Source: an uncultured Verrucomicrobiota bacterium
Lineage (GTDB): Bacteria > Verrucomicrobiota > Verrucomicrobiia > Opitutales > Opitutaceae
DNA length: 61,427 nucleotides
Direction: 5' to 3'
Assembly (NCBI GenBank): GCA_903906135.1
Contig: CAIVJE010000039.1
Coordinates: forward strand, 1 to 61,427
Within the stretch, counting starts at the first letter, position 1. Each line of letters starts with the position of its first letter. Positions 10,383 to 17,787 of this stretch are shown piece by piece. The notes under the pieces are model-generated. The model was given only the letters and a program-made list of their open reading frames with translations. It made no database searches and was not told the origin of the DNA. A program made the translations under genes and the position numbers.

Positions 10383-10913
10383 CTATCTTTCGAGGTGCAA
10401 AAAGGTGTAGCGATAATTTGCGTCGCTACTTTCGCGGCGCCCCGTCTCGCGCCAGTTTGATTGCCGCCATTCTGGGAAGTAGGTATCGCCGGGTACCTCG
10501 GCGTGAACGAGGGTCAGTAAAATGCGCTGAGCGATGGGCAGGGTTTCTTCGTAGATGCGCTGACCGCCGCAGATCATGATATCCCCAGGTAAGGTTTGCG
10601 CCAACGCCAAGGCGGCGGTGACATTCGTCGCCAGGTGGACGGGCTTCGCCATCTCGCCTGGTCGCGCTCGTTGCAAGTGAGCGATATGTTTATTAACGCG
10701 TTCTGGTTGCGATGTAATGACCACGGACTGGCGCCCCTCGGCGAGCACTTGGGGCCACGTTTCAAAACAAATCCGGCCCAGCACGACAGTCTGGTGGGCG
10801 GTTTTTTCATGAAACCACTGCTGGTCTTCCGGGATGCGAAAAGGAAGTTTGCCGGCACGGCCGATGACGCGATTTTCCGAGCAGGCGACGATTAAAGTAA
10901 GAGGCTTGGACAT
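10383..10913 (-). CDS. folA: Dihydrofolate reductase
   Basis: This enzyme reduces dihydrofolate to tetrahydrofolate with NADPH. The 176 residues fit the family. The N-terminal substrate site 'ENRVIGRAGKLPFRIPEDQQWF' contains the catalytic acid (Asp30) in the usual place. NADPH-binding segments follow: 'VVLGRICFETWP' near residue 45, 'SVVITSQ' near 65, and 'DIMICGGQRIYEE' near 115. Oddity: the residue after 'LP' is Phe25, where the conserved residue is usually Trp. The gene converges with the carbonic-anhydrase-like gene (11-base gap) and diverges from ald. No thymidylate synthase is adjacent, although folA and thyA often pair in other bacteria. Confidence 0.95.
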   Translation of the reverse strand: MSKPLTLIVACSENRVIGRAGKLPFRIPEDQQWFHEKTAHQTVVLGRICFETWPQVLAEGRQSVVITSQPERVNKHIAHLQRARPGEMAKPVHLATNVTAALALAQTLPGDIMICGGQRIYEETLPIAQRILLTLVHAEVPGDTYFPEWRQSNWRETGRRESSDANYRYTFLHLER

Positions 10914-11055
10914 CCGTGGGTTAGGTAACTAACAGAACCCGCGCGAGTAGCGGCAAGGATAATTACCACGCGGGCAGTGCCCAAAACAGGATTAGGCTGA
11001 ATGGACTAAGGGAGGTTCCTTGTGTTTCCGGCCGTCGCTGCTATGCCCAACGTCT

Positions 11056-12147
11056 ATGATTATCGGCGTCCCCAAAGAAATTAAAATTGGTGAAACCCGC
11101 GTTTCGATGACGCCGAGTCTTTGTCGCCGAGTGACGGCCCTAGGCGGCCAAGTGCTCATCGAAAAAACAGCCGGCGACAGTGCGGGCTTTACCGATGCGG
11201 AATATAAATCAGCGGGCGCCACTCTCGTGGCCACGGCGGCGAAAGTCTGGAAAAGTGCCGACGTGATTCTCAAAGTTAAAGAGCCGCTCGCCGCCGAATA
11301 TCATTTCCTCCAGCAGGGCCAAACGCTCTTCACTTATCTGCACCTCGCGGCGGGGCCGGCGCTCGCCAAGGAATTGTGTCGGAAAAATATTCTGGGCATT
11401 GCTTATGAAACGGTCGAGGGCTTTGACGGGTCGTTTCCGCTGCTCAAGCCCATGTCGCAGATCGCCGGACGGCTTTCGATTCAGATTGGGGCTTATTTTT
11501 TGCAATCCCAACACGGTGGCTCGGGTGTTCTCCTCGGAGGGATTCCCGGCACCATGCCGGGTCACGTGGTGGTGGTGGGCGCGGGTAATTCCGGCGCGCA
11601 CGCGGTGCAAATGGCGGCAGGCATGGGGGCGCGCGTGACGGTCCTCGATCTGGACATGCGCAAATTAGAGGCGCTCGATACCGAGTATCGCGGCCGTATT
11701 GTCACGCTCATGTCTAATCCGGCCAATATTGAACAAGCCGTGGCAGATGCTGATCTCCTGATCGGCGCCGTCCTGATCCCTGCGGCGAAGGCGCCGATTG
11801 TGGTTTCAGGGAAAATGGTCGCGCAAATGCGTCCCGGCAGTGTGCTCTGCGACATCGCAATCGACCAAGGCGGTTGCATTGAAACGATCCATGCCACTTC
11901 GCACCAAAAGCCCACTTACCAAGAGCATGGGGTTATTCATTATGCGGTGCCCAATATGCCGGCGCTCGTCGGGCGCACGTCCACCATGGGCCTGACGCAG
12001 GCCACCGAGCCTTTTATCGCGATGATGGTGCAGAAAGGCGTGGAGCGGGCGCTGAGCGAGCACAAGGGCTTCGCGCGCGGAGTGAATACGCGCAATGGTC
12101 GCATCACTTATGATGCGGTGGCTAAGGCGGTCGGTTTTGATTCTTAA
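11056..12147 (+). CDS. ald: Alanine dehydrogenase
   Basis: This enzyme performs NAD-dependent oxidative deamination of L-alanine to pyruvate and ammonia, or the reverse. The start at ATG 11056 gives 'MIIGVPKEIKIGETRVSMTP', the standard N-terminus. 'GHVVVVGAGNSGAHAVQMAAGMGA' near residue 175 is the Rossmann nucleotide site (family consensus GAGVVG), and 'YAVPNMPALVGRTSTMGLT' near residue 300 is an alanine dehydrogenase signature. The 363 residues are typical. A perfect GGAGG at 11011-11015 is 40 bases upstream and sits ahead of an in-frame TTG at 11020, so a 12-residue extension or a leader peptide is possible. A strong bidirectional terminator follows. Confidence 0.96.
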   Translation: MIIGVPKEIKIGETRVSMTPSLCRRVTALGGQVLIEKTAGDSAGFTDAEYKSAGATLVATAAKVWKSADVILKVKEPLAAEYHFLQQGQTLFTYLHLAAGPALAKELCRKNILGIAYETVEGFDGSFPLLKPMSQIAGRLSIQIGAYFLQSQHGGSGVLLGGIPGTMPGHVVVVGAGNSGAHAVQMAAGMGARVTVLDLDMRKLEALDTEYRGRIVTLMSNPANIEQAVADADLLIGAVLIPAAKAPIVVSGKMVAQMRPGSVLCDIAIDQGGCIETIHATSHQKPTYQEHGVIHYAVPNMPALVGRTSTMGLTQATEPFIAMMVQKGVERALSEHKGFARGVNTRNGRITYDAVAKAVGFDS

Positions 12148-12164
12148 GCGCGCAAGGTAGCCGC

Positions 12165-12199
12165 AAAAAAACCCGGTCGCGCGAGCCACCGGGTTTTTT
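12165..12199. terminator. Bidirectional intrinsic terminator between ald and the cyclophilin gene
   Basis: Twelve-base arms AAAAAACCCGGT and ACCGGGTTTTTT flank a ten-base loop. The arms end in A and T tracts, so the hairpin can terminate transcription from both strands. It sits between two convergent genes, as expected. Confidence 0.88.
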
Positions 12200-12240
12200 A
12201 TGCAAGGAATCGGCTGAGTGAGTTCAGCGCAGTTCCAGCC

Positions 12241-12765
12241 TTATGGCTGGGCAATGATGGTGACGCTTTCGAGGGCGACCCGATCGATCGGGGTGCTCTT
12301 CTCGCCGCCGCCACCGGATTGGGTCGGGACGTTTGCGAGTTGTTCGAGCACATCATCGCCCGCGATCAGTTGGCCGAAGCCGGTGTATTGGTTATCTAAA
12401 AATTTAGCGTCCCCGTGGCAGAGGAAGAATTGTGAACCCGCGGAGTCAGGGTGCGAGGAGCGCGCCATGGAGATGACGCCGCGGACGTGAGATTTTTTGT
12501 TAAACTCAGCCTTGATTTTGTAGCCTGGGTCACCGGTGCCGGGCATGCCGGTCTGGCCAGCCTTGGTGTTGGGGCAACCCCCTTGGATCATAAAGCCCTT
12601 GATGATGCGGTGGAAGGCGGTGCCGTTGTAATAGCCGGCACGGGCGAGCTTTTTGAAATTCTCAACGGTCGCGGGGGCGACGTCGGTCCAGAAAGCGAGG
12701 GTCATTTCGCCGTAGCTAGTTTTCAGCACGGCAACTTCAGTGGTGGAGGGGGAGGCTTTGCTCAT
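12241..12765 (-). CDS. Cyclophilin-type peptidyl-prolyl cis-trans isomerase
   Basis: This is a short single-domain cyclophilin that isomerises X-Pro bonds during folding. The active-site block 'FHRIIKGFMIQGG' near residue 55 and 'GSQFFLCHGDAKFLDNQYTGFG' near residue 115 are conserved, with the catalytic Arg in the first block. I start at Met16 of the ORF (12765), giving 174 residues beginning 'MSKASPSTTEVAVLKTSYGE', because the upstream stretch has no family resemblance. No signal peptide is seen, so the protein should be cytosolic. The strand-exchange loop carries an insertion of the type seen in small bacterial cyclophilins. It converges with ald and lies head-to-head with recF. Confidence 0.93.
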   Translation of the reverse strand: MSKASPSTTEVAVLKTSYGEMTLAFWTDVAPATVENFKKLARAGYYNGTAFHRIIKGFMIQGGCPNTKAGQTGMPGTGDPGYKIKAEFNKKSHVRGVISMARSSHPDSAGSQFFLCHGDAKFLDNQYTGFGQLIAGDDVLEQLANVPTQSGGGGEKSTPIDRVALESVTIIAQP

Positions 12766-12845
12766 AAGGGCGGATAGAAACCTTTCGGTCTGCCATTCCG
12801 CAAGAACCAAATGGACAGCCGCGACGGCCCTTGCCTGACTGACGT

Positions 12846-13916
12846 GTGCGTTTCACCCAGATCACTTTACAAGGCTTTCGCAATCTGCCGCTCGTCGCGG
12901 TTGAGTTGCGGGGTCCACGGACATTTTTGTGTGGGGCAAATGCGCAGGGGAAAACGAATTTTTTAGAAGCGGCCGGTTATGTAACCGCGTTGCGGTCCTT
13001 TCGTGGGGCCGAGACGCGGGCGCTGATCGGGCTCAACCAGACCCAGGCGGGGTTAGCTTTTTCCCTCGAACATGAACAATTTGGCGCGAGCCGGATCACG
13101 GTTATGTTGACGGCGCAAACCCGCGAGGTGCAGTGGGAGCAGGGCCGCGTCACGCGGTTGGCCGATTTTATTGGAAAATTCCCAACCGTGGTTTTTTCCT
13201 CGCACGATAATCAATTTCTCCGGGGCTCTCCCACGCTGCGCCGCCGTTGGTTGGATCTTACTTTGGCGGCGATGAACCCAAGCTATCTTACCGCGCTGCA
13301 AGCGTACACTCGAGCCTTGGCGGAAAGAAATATGCTCTTGAAGCAGGGGGGGCGGGATTTGGGCGCGCTCGACGCTTTTGAGCATGAGTTGTCCGTGCAT
13401 GCGCTCGCTCTGTTTGCGCAACGAGCGGTGGGGGTCACTGAATTGAGCCGACAATTTCAGCTCGCTCATGCCAAGTTGGGCCCAACCGAGGAGACGGCCG
13501 GTTTGATCTATACGCCGGATGCGGCTCCGAGCACCCGAGAGGAATTTGCTGCCTTGCTCCTGAAAAGTCGTCCCCGAGATGGCTTACTGAAATCCACCGA
13601 GCGTGGGCCGCATCGTGATGATTTGGATTTATTGCTCAATGGTCGCCCCGCGAAGCAATTCGCTTCGGAGGGGCAGCAGCGTTGCCTCGTCATCGCTTTG
13701 CGATTGGCGCAGGCGGCTTATTTTAAAGCGAAGAGTGGCGTCACGCCGGTGCTGCTTTGTGATGATGTTTTGGGCGAGCTCGACCCGGAGCGACGCGCGC
13801 GCTTCTGGGCTTCGTTGGAGGGCGCGCCCCAAGTGATCGCAACCGGCACCGGTCTGCCGGCCGAGTCGGCGAGTTGGCAGGTGCTCACGGTGTCTGCCGG
13901 TACCATTTCAATATGA
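12846..13916 (+). CDS. recF: DNA replication and repair protein RecF
   Basis: RecF is an SMC-like ATPase that loads RecA at single-strand gaps together with RecO and RecR. Walker A 'CGANAQGKTNFLEA' is near residue 30, the ABC-type signature region 'SEGQQRCLVIALRLAQ' near residue 275, and Walker B/D-loop 'VLLCDDVLGELDPERR' near residue 305. The 356 residues match the family. The start is GTG at 12846, giving 'MRFTQITLQGFRNL', the usual first strand, and no in-frame ATG precedes it. It is not next to dnaA, dnaN or gyrB here, unlike in many bacteria. The following permease gene starts 58 bases downstream. Confidence 0.95.
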   Translation: MRFTQITLQGFRNLPLVAVELRGPRTFLCGANAQGKTNFLEAAGYVTALRSFRGAETRALIGLNQTQAGLAFSLEHEQFGASRITVMLTAQTREVQWEQGRVTRLADFIGKFPTVVFSSHDNQFLRGSPTLRRRWLDLTLAAMNPSYLTALQAYTRALAERNMLLKQGGRDLGALDAFEHELSVHALALFAQRAVGVTELSRQFQLAHAKLGPTEETAGLIYTPDAAPSTREEFAALLLKSRPRDGLLKSTERGPHRDDLDLLLNGRPAKQFASEGQQRCLVIALRLAQAAYFKAKSGVTPVLLCDDVLGELDPERRARFWASLEGAPQVIATGTGLPAESASWQVLTVSAGTISI

Positions 13917-13974
13917 GAGAAATCAGACCTGGATGCATGCTCTCGCGATCGCGCGCAACGCTGAGGGTAAACCC

Positions 13975-14721
13975 ATGACCTTTGATCTGTGGCAATGGGT
14001 GCTGTTGTTTCTCGGGGCCCTAGTCGTGGGATTGGCCAAGACCGGTATCCCGGGAGTCAGCATTTTATTTGTAGGCCTGCTCGCCAATGCGATGCCGGCC
14101 CGCCAGGCGACCGGCGTGATTTTGCCCCTCCTGATTTTGGGCGATGTTTTTGGGGTTCTGCTTTATCGGCGGCATACCGAGTGGCGGCATTTGTGGAAAT
14201 TGTTTCCCTGGACCATGGCCGGGGTGGTGATTGGTTGGTTGGCGCTCGGCCATATTGACGATGGGCAGACGAGGCGATTACTCGGAGCGATCCTCGCTAC
14301 GATGCTGATCCTGCATTATTGGCGAAAATTTCGCCCAGCTCCGGACGATACCTTGGTGGCGCACGCTCCGCTCTGGGTGGCAGCAGGCACCGGTTTGTTG
14401 GCGGGGTTCACTACGTTGGTGGCGAATGCGGCGGGATCGGTGATGACTATTTACCTGCTGGCTATGCGCCTCCCTAAGCTGGGTTTTTTGGGCACGAATG
14501 CAGTTTTCTTTCTCTTACTCAATTGGTTCAAGGTGCCTTTCATGGTCAATTTAGGACTCATTAACCACGACAGCTTGGCCTTAAATCTTAAGCTGGCCCC
14601 TGCGGTCATGGTGGGTTGCCTCATTGGGCGGTATGCTGCGTCGAAAATGAACCAACAGGTGTTCGAACTGACCGCTTTGCTCTTAACCGGCCTAGCGGCG
14701 ATTAAATTGCTTATTTTTTAG
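13975..14721 (+). CDS. TauE/SafE family membrane permease
   Basis: This protein has about eight membrane helices and belongs to the TauE/SafE (DUF81) family, which is linked to export of sulfite, sulfoacetate or other organic anions. The family pattern is seen in 'GALVVGLAKTGIPGVSILFVGLL' at the N-terminus and again in the second half as 'GLLAGFTTLVANAAGSVMTIYL', reflecting the internal duplication. I choose ATG 13975 over ATG 13933 because GAGGG lies seven bases before it and the shorter protein (248 residues) begins at the first helix. No sulfur metabolism genes are adjacent, so the substrate is unknown. Confidence 0.88.
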   Translation: MTFDLWQWVLLFLGALVVGLAKTGIPGVSILFVGLLANAMPARQATGVILPLLILGDVFGVLLYRRHTEWRHLWKLFPWTMAGVVIGWLALGHIDDGQTRRLLGAILATMLILHYWRKFRPAPDDTLVAHAPLWVAAGTGLLAGFTTLVANAAGSVMTIYLLAMRLPKLGFLGTNAVFFLLLNWFKVPFMVNLGLINHDSLALNLKLAPAVMVGCLIGRYAASKMNQQVFELTALLLTGLAAIKLLIF

Positions 14722-14783
14722 GATTTAGGGTCGAATGAATCAGTACGCGTGTCGGGCCTAGTGCTTTGGCACATAATTATTGA

Positions 14784-14807
14784 AAACTAGGTATTAATAC
14801 CTAGTTT
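14784..14807. promoter_or_regulatory. Perfect 24-bp palindrome, candidate operator
   Basis: AAACTAGGTATTAATACCTAGTTT equals its own reverse complement over all 24 bases and ends five bases before the ATG of the surface-protein gene. It covers the region where a -10 box and ribosome binding site would lie. It could be a binding site for a dimeric regulator or, in RNA, a nine-pair hairpin blocking translation. Confidence 0.75.
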
Positions 14808-14812
14808 GACTT

Positions 14813-15685
14813 ATGGTCTATAAATTAATTATCAGACACGGCTATTTTCTGGCGGCCATTTTTTTATGGTCGGGCAGTCAGGCTTGGGCGGGAACGGCCA
14901 CTGATATTACCGGACTTTATTACACTGGGACAGACAACGTAGGCGGTCTGCTCCCGGGTGGCAATACGGATGGGAACTGGACCGTTAGCTACGCGAGGGT
15001 GAATAGAAATGATTACACTGGTAACAGCACCTACGCCGGTGCCGCTTACGTTTTAGCTTCAACGTATATTAACCCAAATTATGTGGCAAATAGTTCGAAT
15101 GCGCAGTGGATCACCGCACCGGGAGCGAGTACGGCCGTCACGGGGGGTACGATTAATGCGGGCGGAGGTTATTTACCGGGCAATGGTACGACTGGTAACA
15201 GAAGCGCTCGGTATGAATATCGACTCGCTTTTACAGTCGTCGGTACGGGGACCGGCACCGCGACCAATAACATCTCGATTGCTCTCACCTTGGCGGCGGA
15301 CGATCAATATTCTGTTTATGTTAATCCCGTCTTAAATACCAACGGGAGTGTGAATACCGGCAGTAGCACGCTCGGTGGCTCACGCACCACGGCTTGGAGT
15401 AATACCGCCTCGCTTTATCTCCAAAATTTTAGCGACGCAAACGGTGCGACCAATGCAGCTTTTGTGATCGGCACAAATTACATCTATGTGGTGGTTAACA
15501 ACACCAATAACGTGACCGGCGGCTCGTCCTCCACGACTCTGAATACGAGTGGTCTGCTCGTCTATCAGTTAGGCGGAGCTAACACCATTAATGGACAAGT
15601 GATTCCCGAAGTGGGCGTAATCTTGCCGGTGCTGGGAGCGCTCGGTTTATTTGTTTGGCGGCGTTTCCGCGGGCACCGTGATTGA
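14813..15685 (+). CDS. Secreted surface protein with PEP-CTERM-like sorting signal
   Basis: A signal peptide ends near residue 27 ('SGSQAWAG'). The mature protein is rich in Asn, Thr, Gly, Ser and Tyr with beta-strand-like repeats and few charges, typical of extracellular adhesin or matrix proteins. The last 27 residues, 'IPEVGVILPVLGALGLFVWRRF' and following, have the three-part exosortase substrate layout: a Pro-Glu motif, a hydrophobic segment and a basic tail. Exosortase/archaeosortase would remove this tail, but none is encoded in the window. The gene has its own upstream region with a 24-bp palindrome and no clear Shine-Dalgarno sequence. Precise function is unknown. Confidence 0.8.
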   Translation: MVYKLIIRHGYFLAAIFLWSGSQAWAGTATDITGLYYTGTDNVGGLLPGGNTDGNWTVSYARVNRNDYTGNSTYAGAAYVLASTYINPNYVANSSNAQWITAPGASTAVTGGTINAGGGYLPGNGTTGNRSARYEYRLAFTVVGTGTGTATNNISIALTLAADDQYSVYVNPVLNTNGSVNTGSSTLGGSRTTAWSNTASLYLQNFSDANGATNAAFVIGTNYIYVVVNNTNNVTGGSSSTTLNTSGLLVYQLGGANTINGQVIPEVGVILPVLGALGLFVWRRFRGHRD

Positions 15686-15745
15686 TCGGCTTAGCTTAAT
15701 GACGGGGCCGCTGCGCCCGCCTGGGCTAATCAATTACGGAAGCGC

Positions 15746-17566
15746 TCAGCGCTGGGCTAAGGCGGCTTTAATTATTTCAACCTCGCGCAGAGTCAATGAA
15801 GCGGGTGGCAGGGTTTCCAATAGAGAGAGCGCGGCCGTTTTTTGGCCAGTGCCGGCCAGCGCGAGTCCATACGCGAACTTCAAGGCCGGCGACGCGGATA
15901 CTTCGGCAATCCGGGGCTGCAAAAGCGCGAGGGACTCAGCGGCGCGATTTTGCATGAAGAGGGTGAAAGCCGCGGTAGCCAGATACGTTGCTTGATGGGG
16001 AGCGCCGGCAAGGTTCGCTCGGGTGATTTGTTCAGCCTGGCGTTGCTCACGCCCGGTGAGCACCGAGAAAAATGCAAAATTGTTGCCCACATCGGGGTCG
16101 TGAGGACGCAGTGCATACAGTTGACGGAATACGCGGTATTGGCCATCGGCATCGCGTTGCATTTGATAATGGCGCGCCAATGAGCCCAGCGCATCGATGG
16201 CGATGTTGCCTTCATGCGTAGTTACCTGCCACCAGAGGGCCTCAGCTTCAGACGTGCGGCCCCAGCTATAAATCATGGCGGCCGCAAAAAGGGCATGGGC
16301 GCCGTTGCGCTGCGCATGACTCTCCAGTGTTTTCCACAATGCTTCTGCCGTTGCCGGATTATTAAGCTGATGGGCGGCGTGCATGCCGTAAGCCCAGCGC
16401 AAAAAATCCGCATCCGGGCCCCAGTCTTTTTGATCAGTCCACGCATGCAGCGCAGGCCAATCACCCGTTTGCCGCAGGGCTTCGGCGGCCGCGACCACTA
16501 ACGGGGGGCGCTGCATGGCCTCCGCCGGCAAGGTCTGCATCCATTTAACCGCTTCCGCGCTGCGTCCTATCTGGTTTAGCCAACTGAGTAATTGGGTCGC
16601 CGCTTCGGGGGTGGCGGCGTGATCCTTTTCCATGACGGCAAGCACTTGGGCGAAATACGCTGGATCCGCCCGCGCTAGCGCCTGCAGGCAATCCGGCATG
16701 TCGCTGAGGGTGCAGCGGGGATTAACCCGCAAAGCCTCAGCCCATTGGCGCAGCGGAGCTGGCTCCGCATGTTCGAGGGCATCTTTAAGTAAACTGCGCA
16801 AAGCCACGACGCCCCATTCGCGGTCGGGAACCCATTTAGTCAATAACTGGAGGCCGCGTTGACGTTCGGTTGGGTCCGTTGCATTGAGCAAAATGCTCCC
16901 TAGGGGCACTTCATTAATGGCGACGGGGCCATCGAGTGCGCGGGCTGCCTCAAAATACTGTTGGGCGACCGTGAGGCGAACTTGGCGCCGCGCAATTTCT
17001 CCGAGCAGACGCTGAGCATGGGCGGAAATTTTTATTTGCTCAACGGGAATTCCCCTCAGCGCCAGGGTCGCGGCCCCCAGTTGATCATTGCGCAAGGCCG
17101 CGGTCGCCCACGCGAGGTAACGGGCGGGGTTTATTGGGGGCAACTCGGCCGCCCGCTGGGCATAGTCAACCGCCAGATTTTTTTGTCCGCCAATTTCCGC
17201 CAGCTCAGACGCGATGCGCCAGGTTTCAGGGTTTGCGGGCGCAATGCGCATCGCCTCTCGGATAGCCTCCGTGGCGTATTTATAGTGGCCGGTAGTCAGC
17301 CATTGTTGGGCCAGTCGCACCGAGTTGCGTTCGGTCCACCACGGATAGGCCCAGCGCGCCACACTGACTAAGAGCAGCAGAGTGGCTAACAAGCTGTAGA
17401 TCCAACGTCGAAAGGCCTGACTTGATTCCCAGCGGTCTAAAAAATTCCACCAATGGTCGCGCCAATGGAAAATAGCGGCCTGCGCTCGCCACCGCTGCCA
17501 CCGATTAGGGAAAGGCGCTTCGGTGCGATCCCCGGGTTGAGCTTTTTGGTTTTTTCGGGGGGGCAT
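15746..17566 (-). CDS. Membrane-anchored TPR protein
   Basis: The protein has 606 residues. The first 50 are basic and Trp-rich and probably cytoplasmic. A single membrane helix follows at about 58-74 ('YSLLATLLLLVSVARWAYPW'), then a long stretch of TPR-like helical hairpins, e.g. 'KYATEAIREAMRIAPANPETW' and 'NLAVDYAQRAAELPPINPA'. The repeats would lie outside the cytoplasm. TPR proteins of this layout occur in cell-surface assembly or polysaccharide systems of the Verrucomicrobia, but nothing here pins a partner. It converges with the sorting-signal protein gene (60-base gap), and lies divergent from the secreted TIM-barrel-like gene. Confidence 0.75.
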   Translation of the reverse strand: MPPRKNQKAQPGDRTEAPFPNRWQRWRAQAAIFHWRDHWWNFLDRWESSQAFRRWIYSLLATLLLLVSVARWAYPWWTERNSVRLAQQWLTTGHYKYATEAIREAMRIAPANPETWRIASELAEIGGQKNLAVDYAQRAAELPPINPARYLAWATAALRNDQLGAATLALRGIPVEQIKISAHAQRLLGEIARRQVRLTVAQQYFEAARALDGPVAINEVPLGSILLNATDPTERQRGLQLLTKWVPDREWGVVALRSLLKDALEHAEPAPLRQWAEALRVNPRCTLSDMPDCLQALARADPAYFAQVLAVMEKDHAATPEAATQLLSWLNQIGRSAEAVKWMQTLPAEAMQRPPLVVAAAEALRQTGDWPALHAWTDQKDWGPDADFLRWAYGMHAAHQLNNPATAEALWKTLESHAQRNGAHALFAAAMIYSWGRTSEAEALWWQVTTHEGNIAIDALGSLARHYQMQRDADGQYRVFRQLYALRPHDPDVGNNFAFFSVLTGREQRQAEQITRANLAGAPHQATYLATAAFTLFMQNRAAESLALLQPRIAEVSASPALKFAYGLALAGTGQKTAALSLLETLPPASLTLREVEIIKAALAQR

Positions 17567-17787
17567 CGCAGATAAGTACTATCGGTCAGAAAGGCCGGCG
17601 CGTGAGCCTAAAGATAATGCGCCGTGATCTGGGGCGGGGACCCTGGAACTTGGTGGGCAGGGGGCGTGGCTGGGGCAGATTTTTGGGGGAGAGCCTCGTG
17701 GGGGGAATTGAACAGAAATTTGCCCTCGAAGCCCTGCCTGAATAATTAATTTGTCGGCTTGCAGAAATTGCGGGTGATCGCTCATTA

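Noticed and set aside
14761-14783. Sigma-54 promoter before the exosortase-substrate gene (TGGCAC..TTGA)
   Set aside because: The spacing from GG to the downstream G is two bases too long and the GC of the -12 box is missing.
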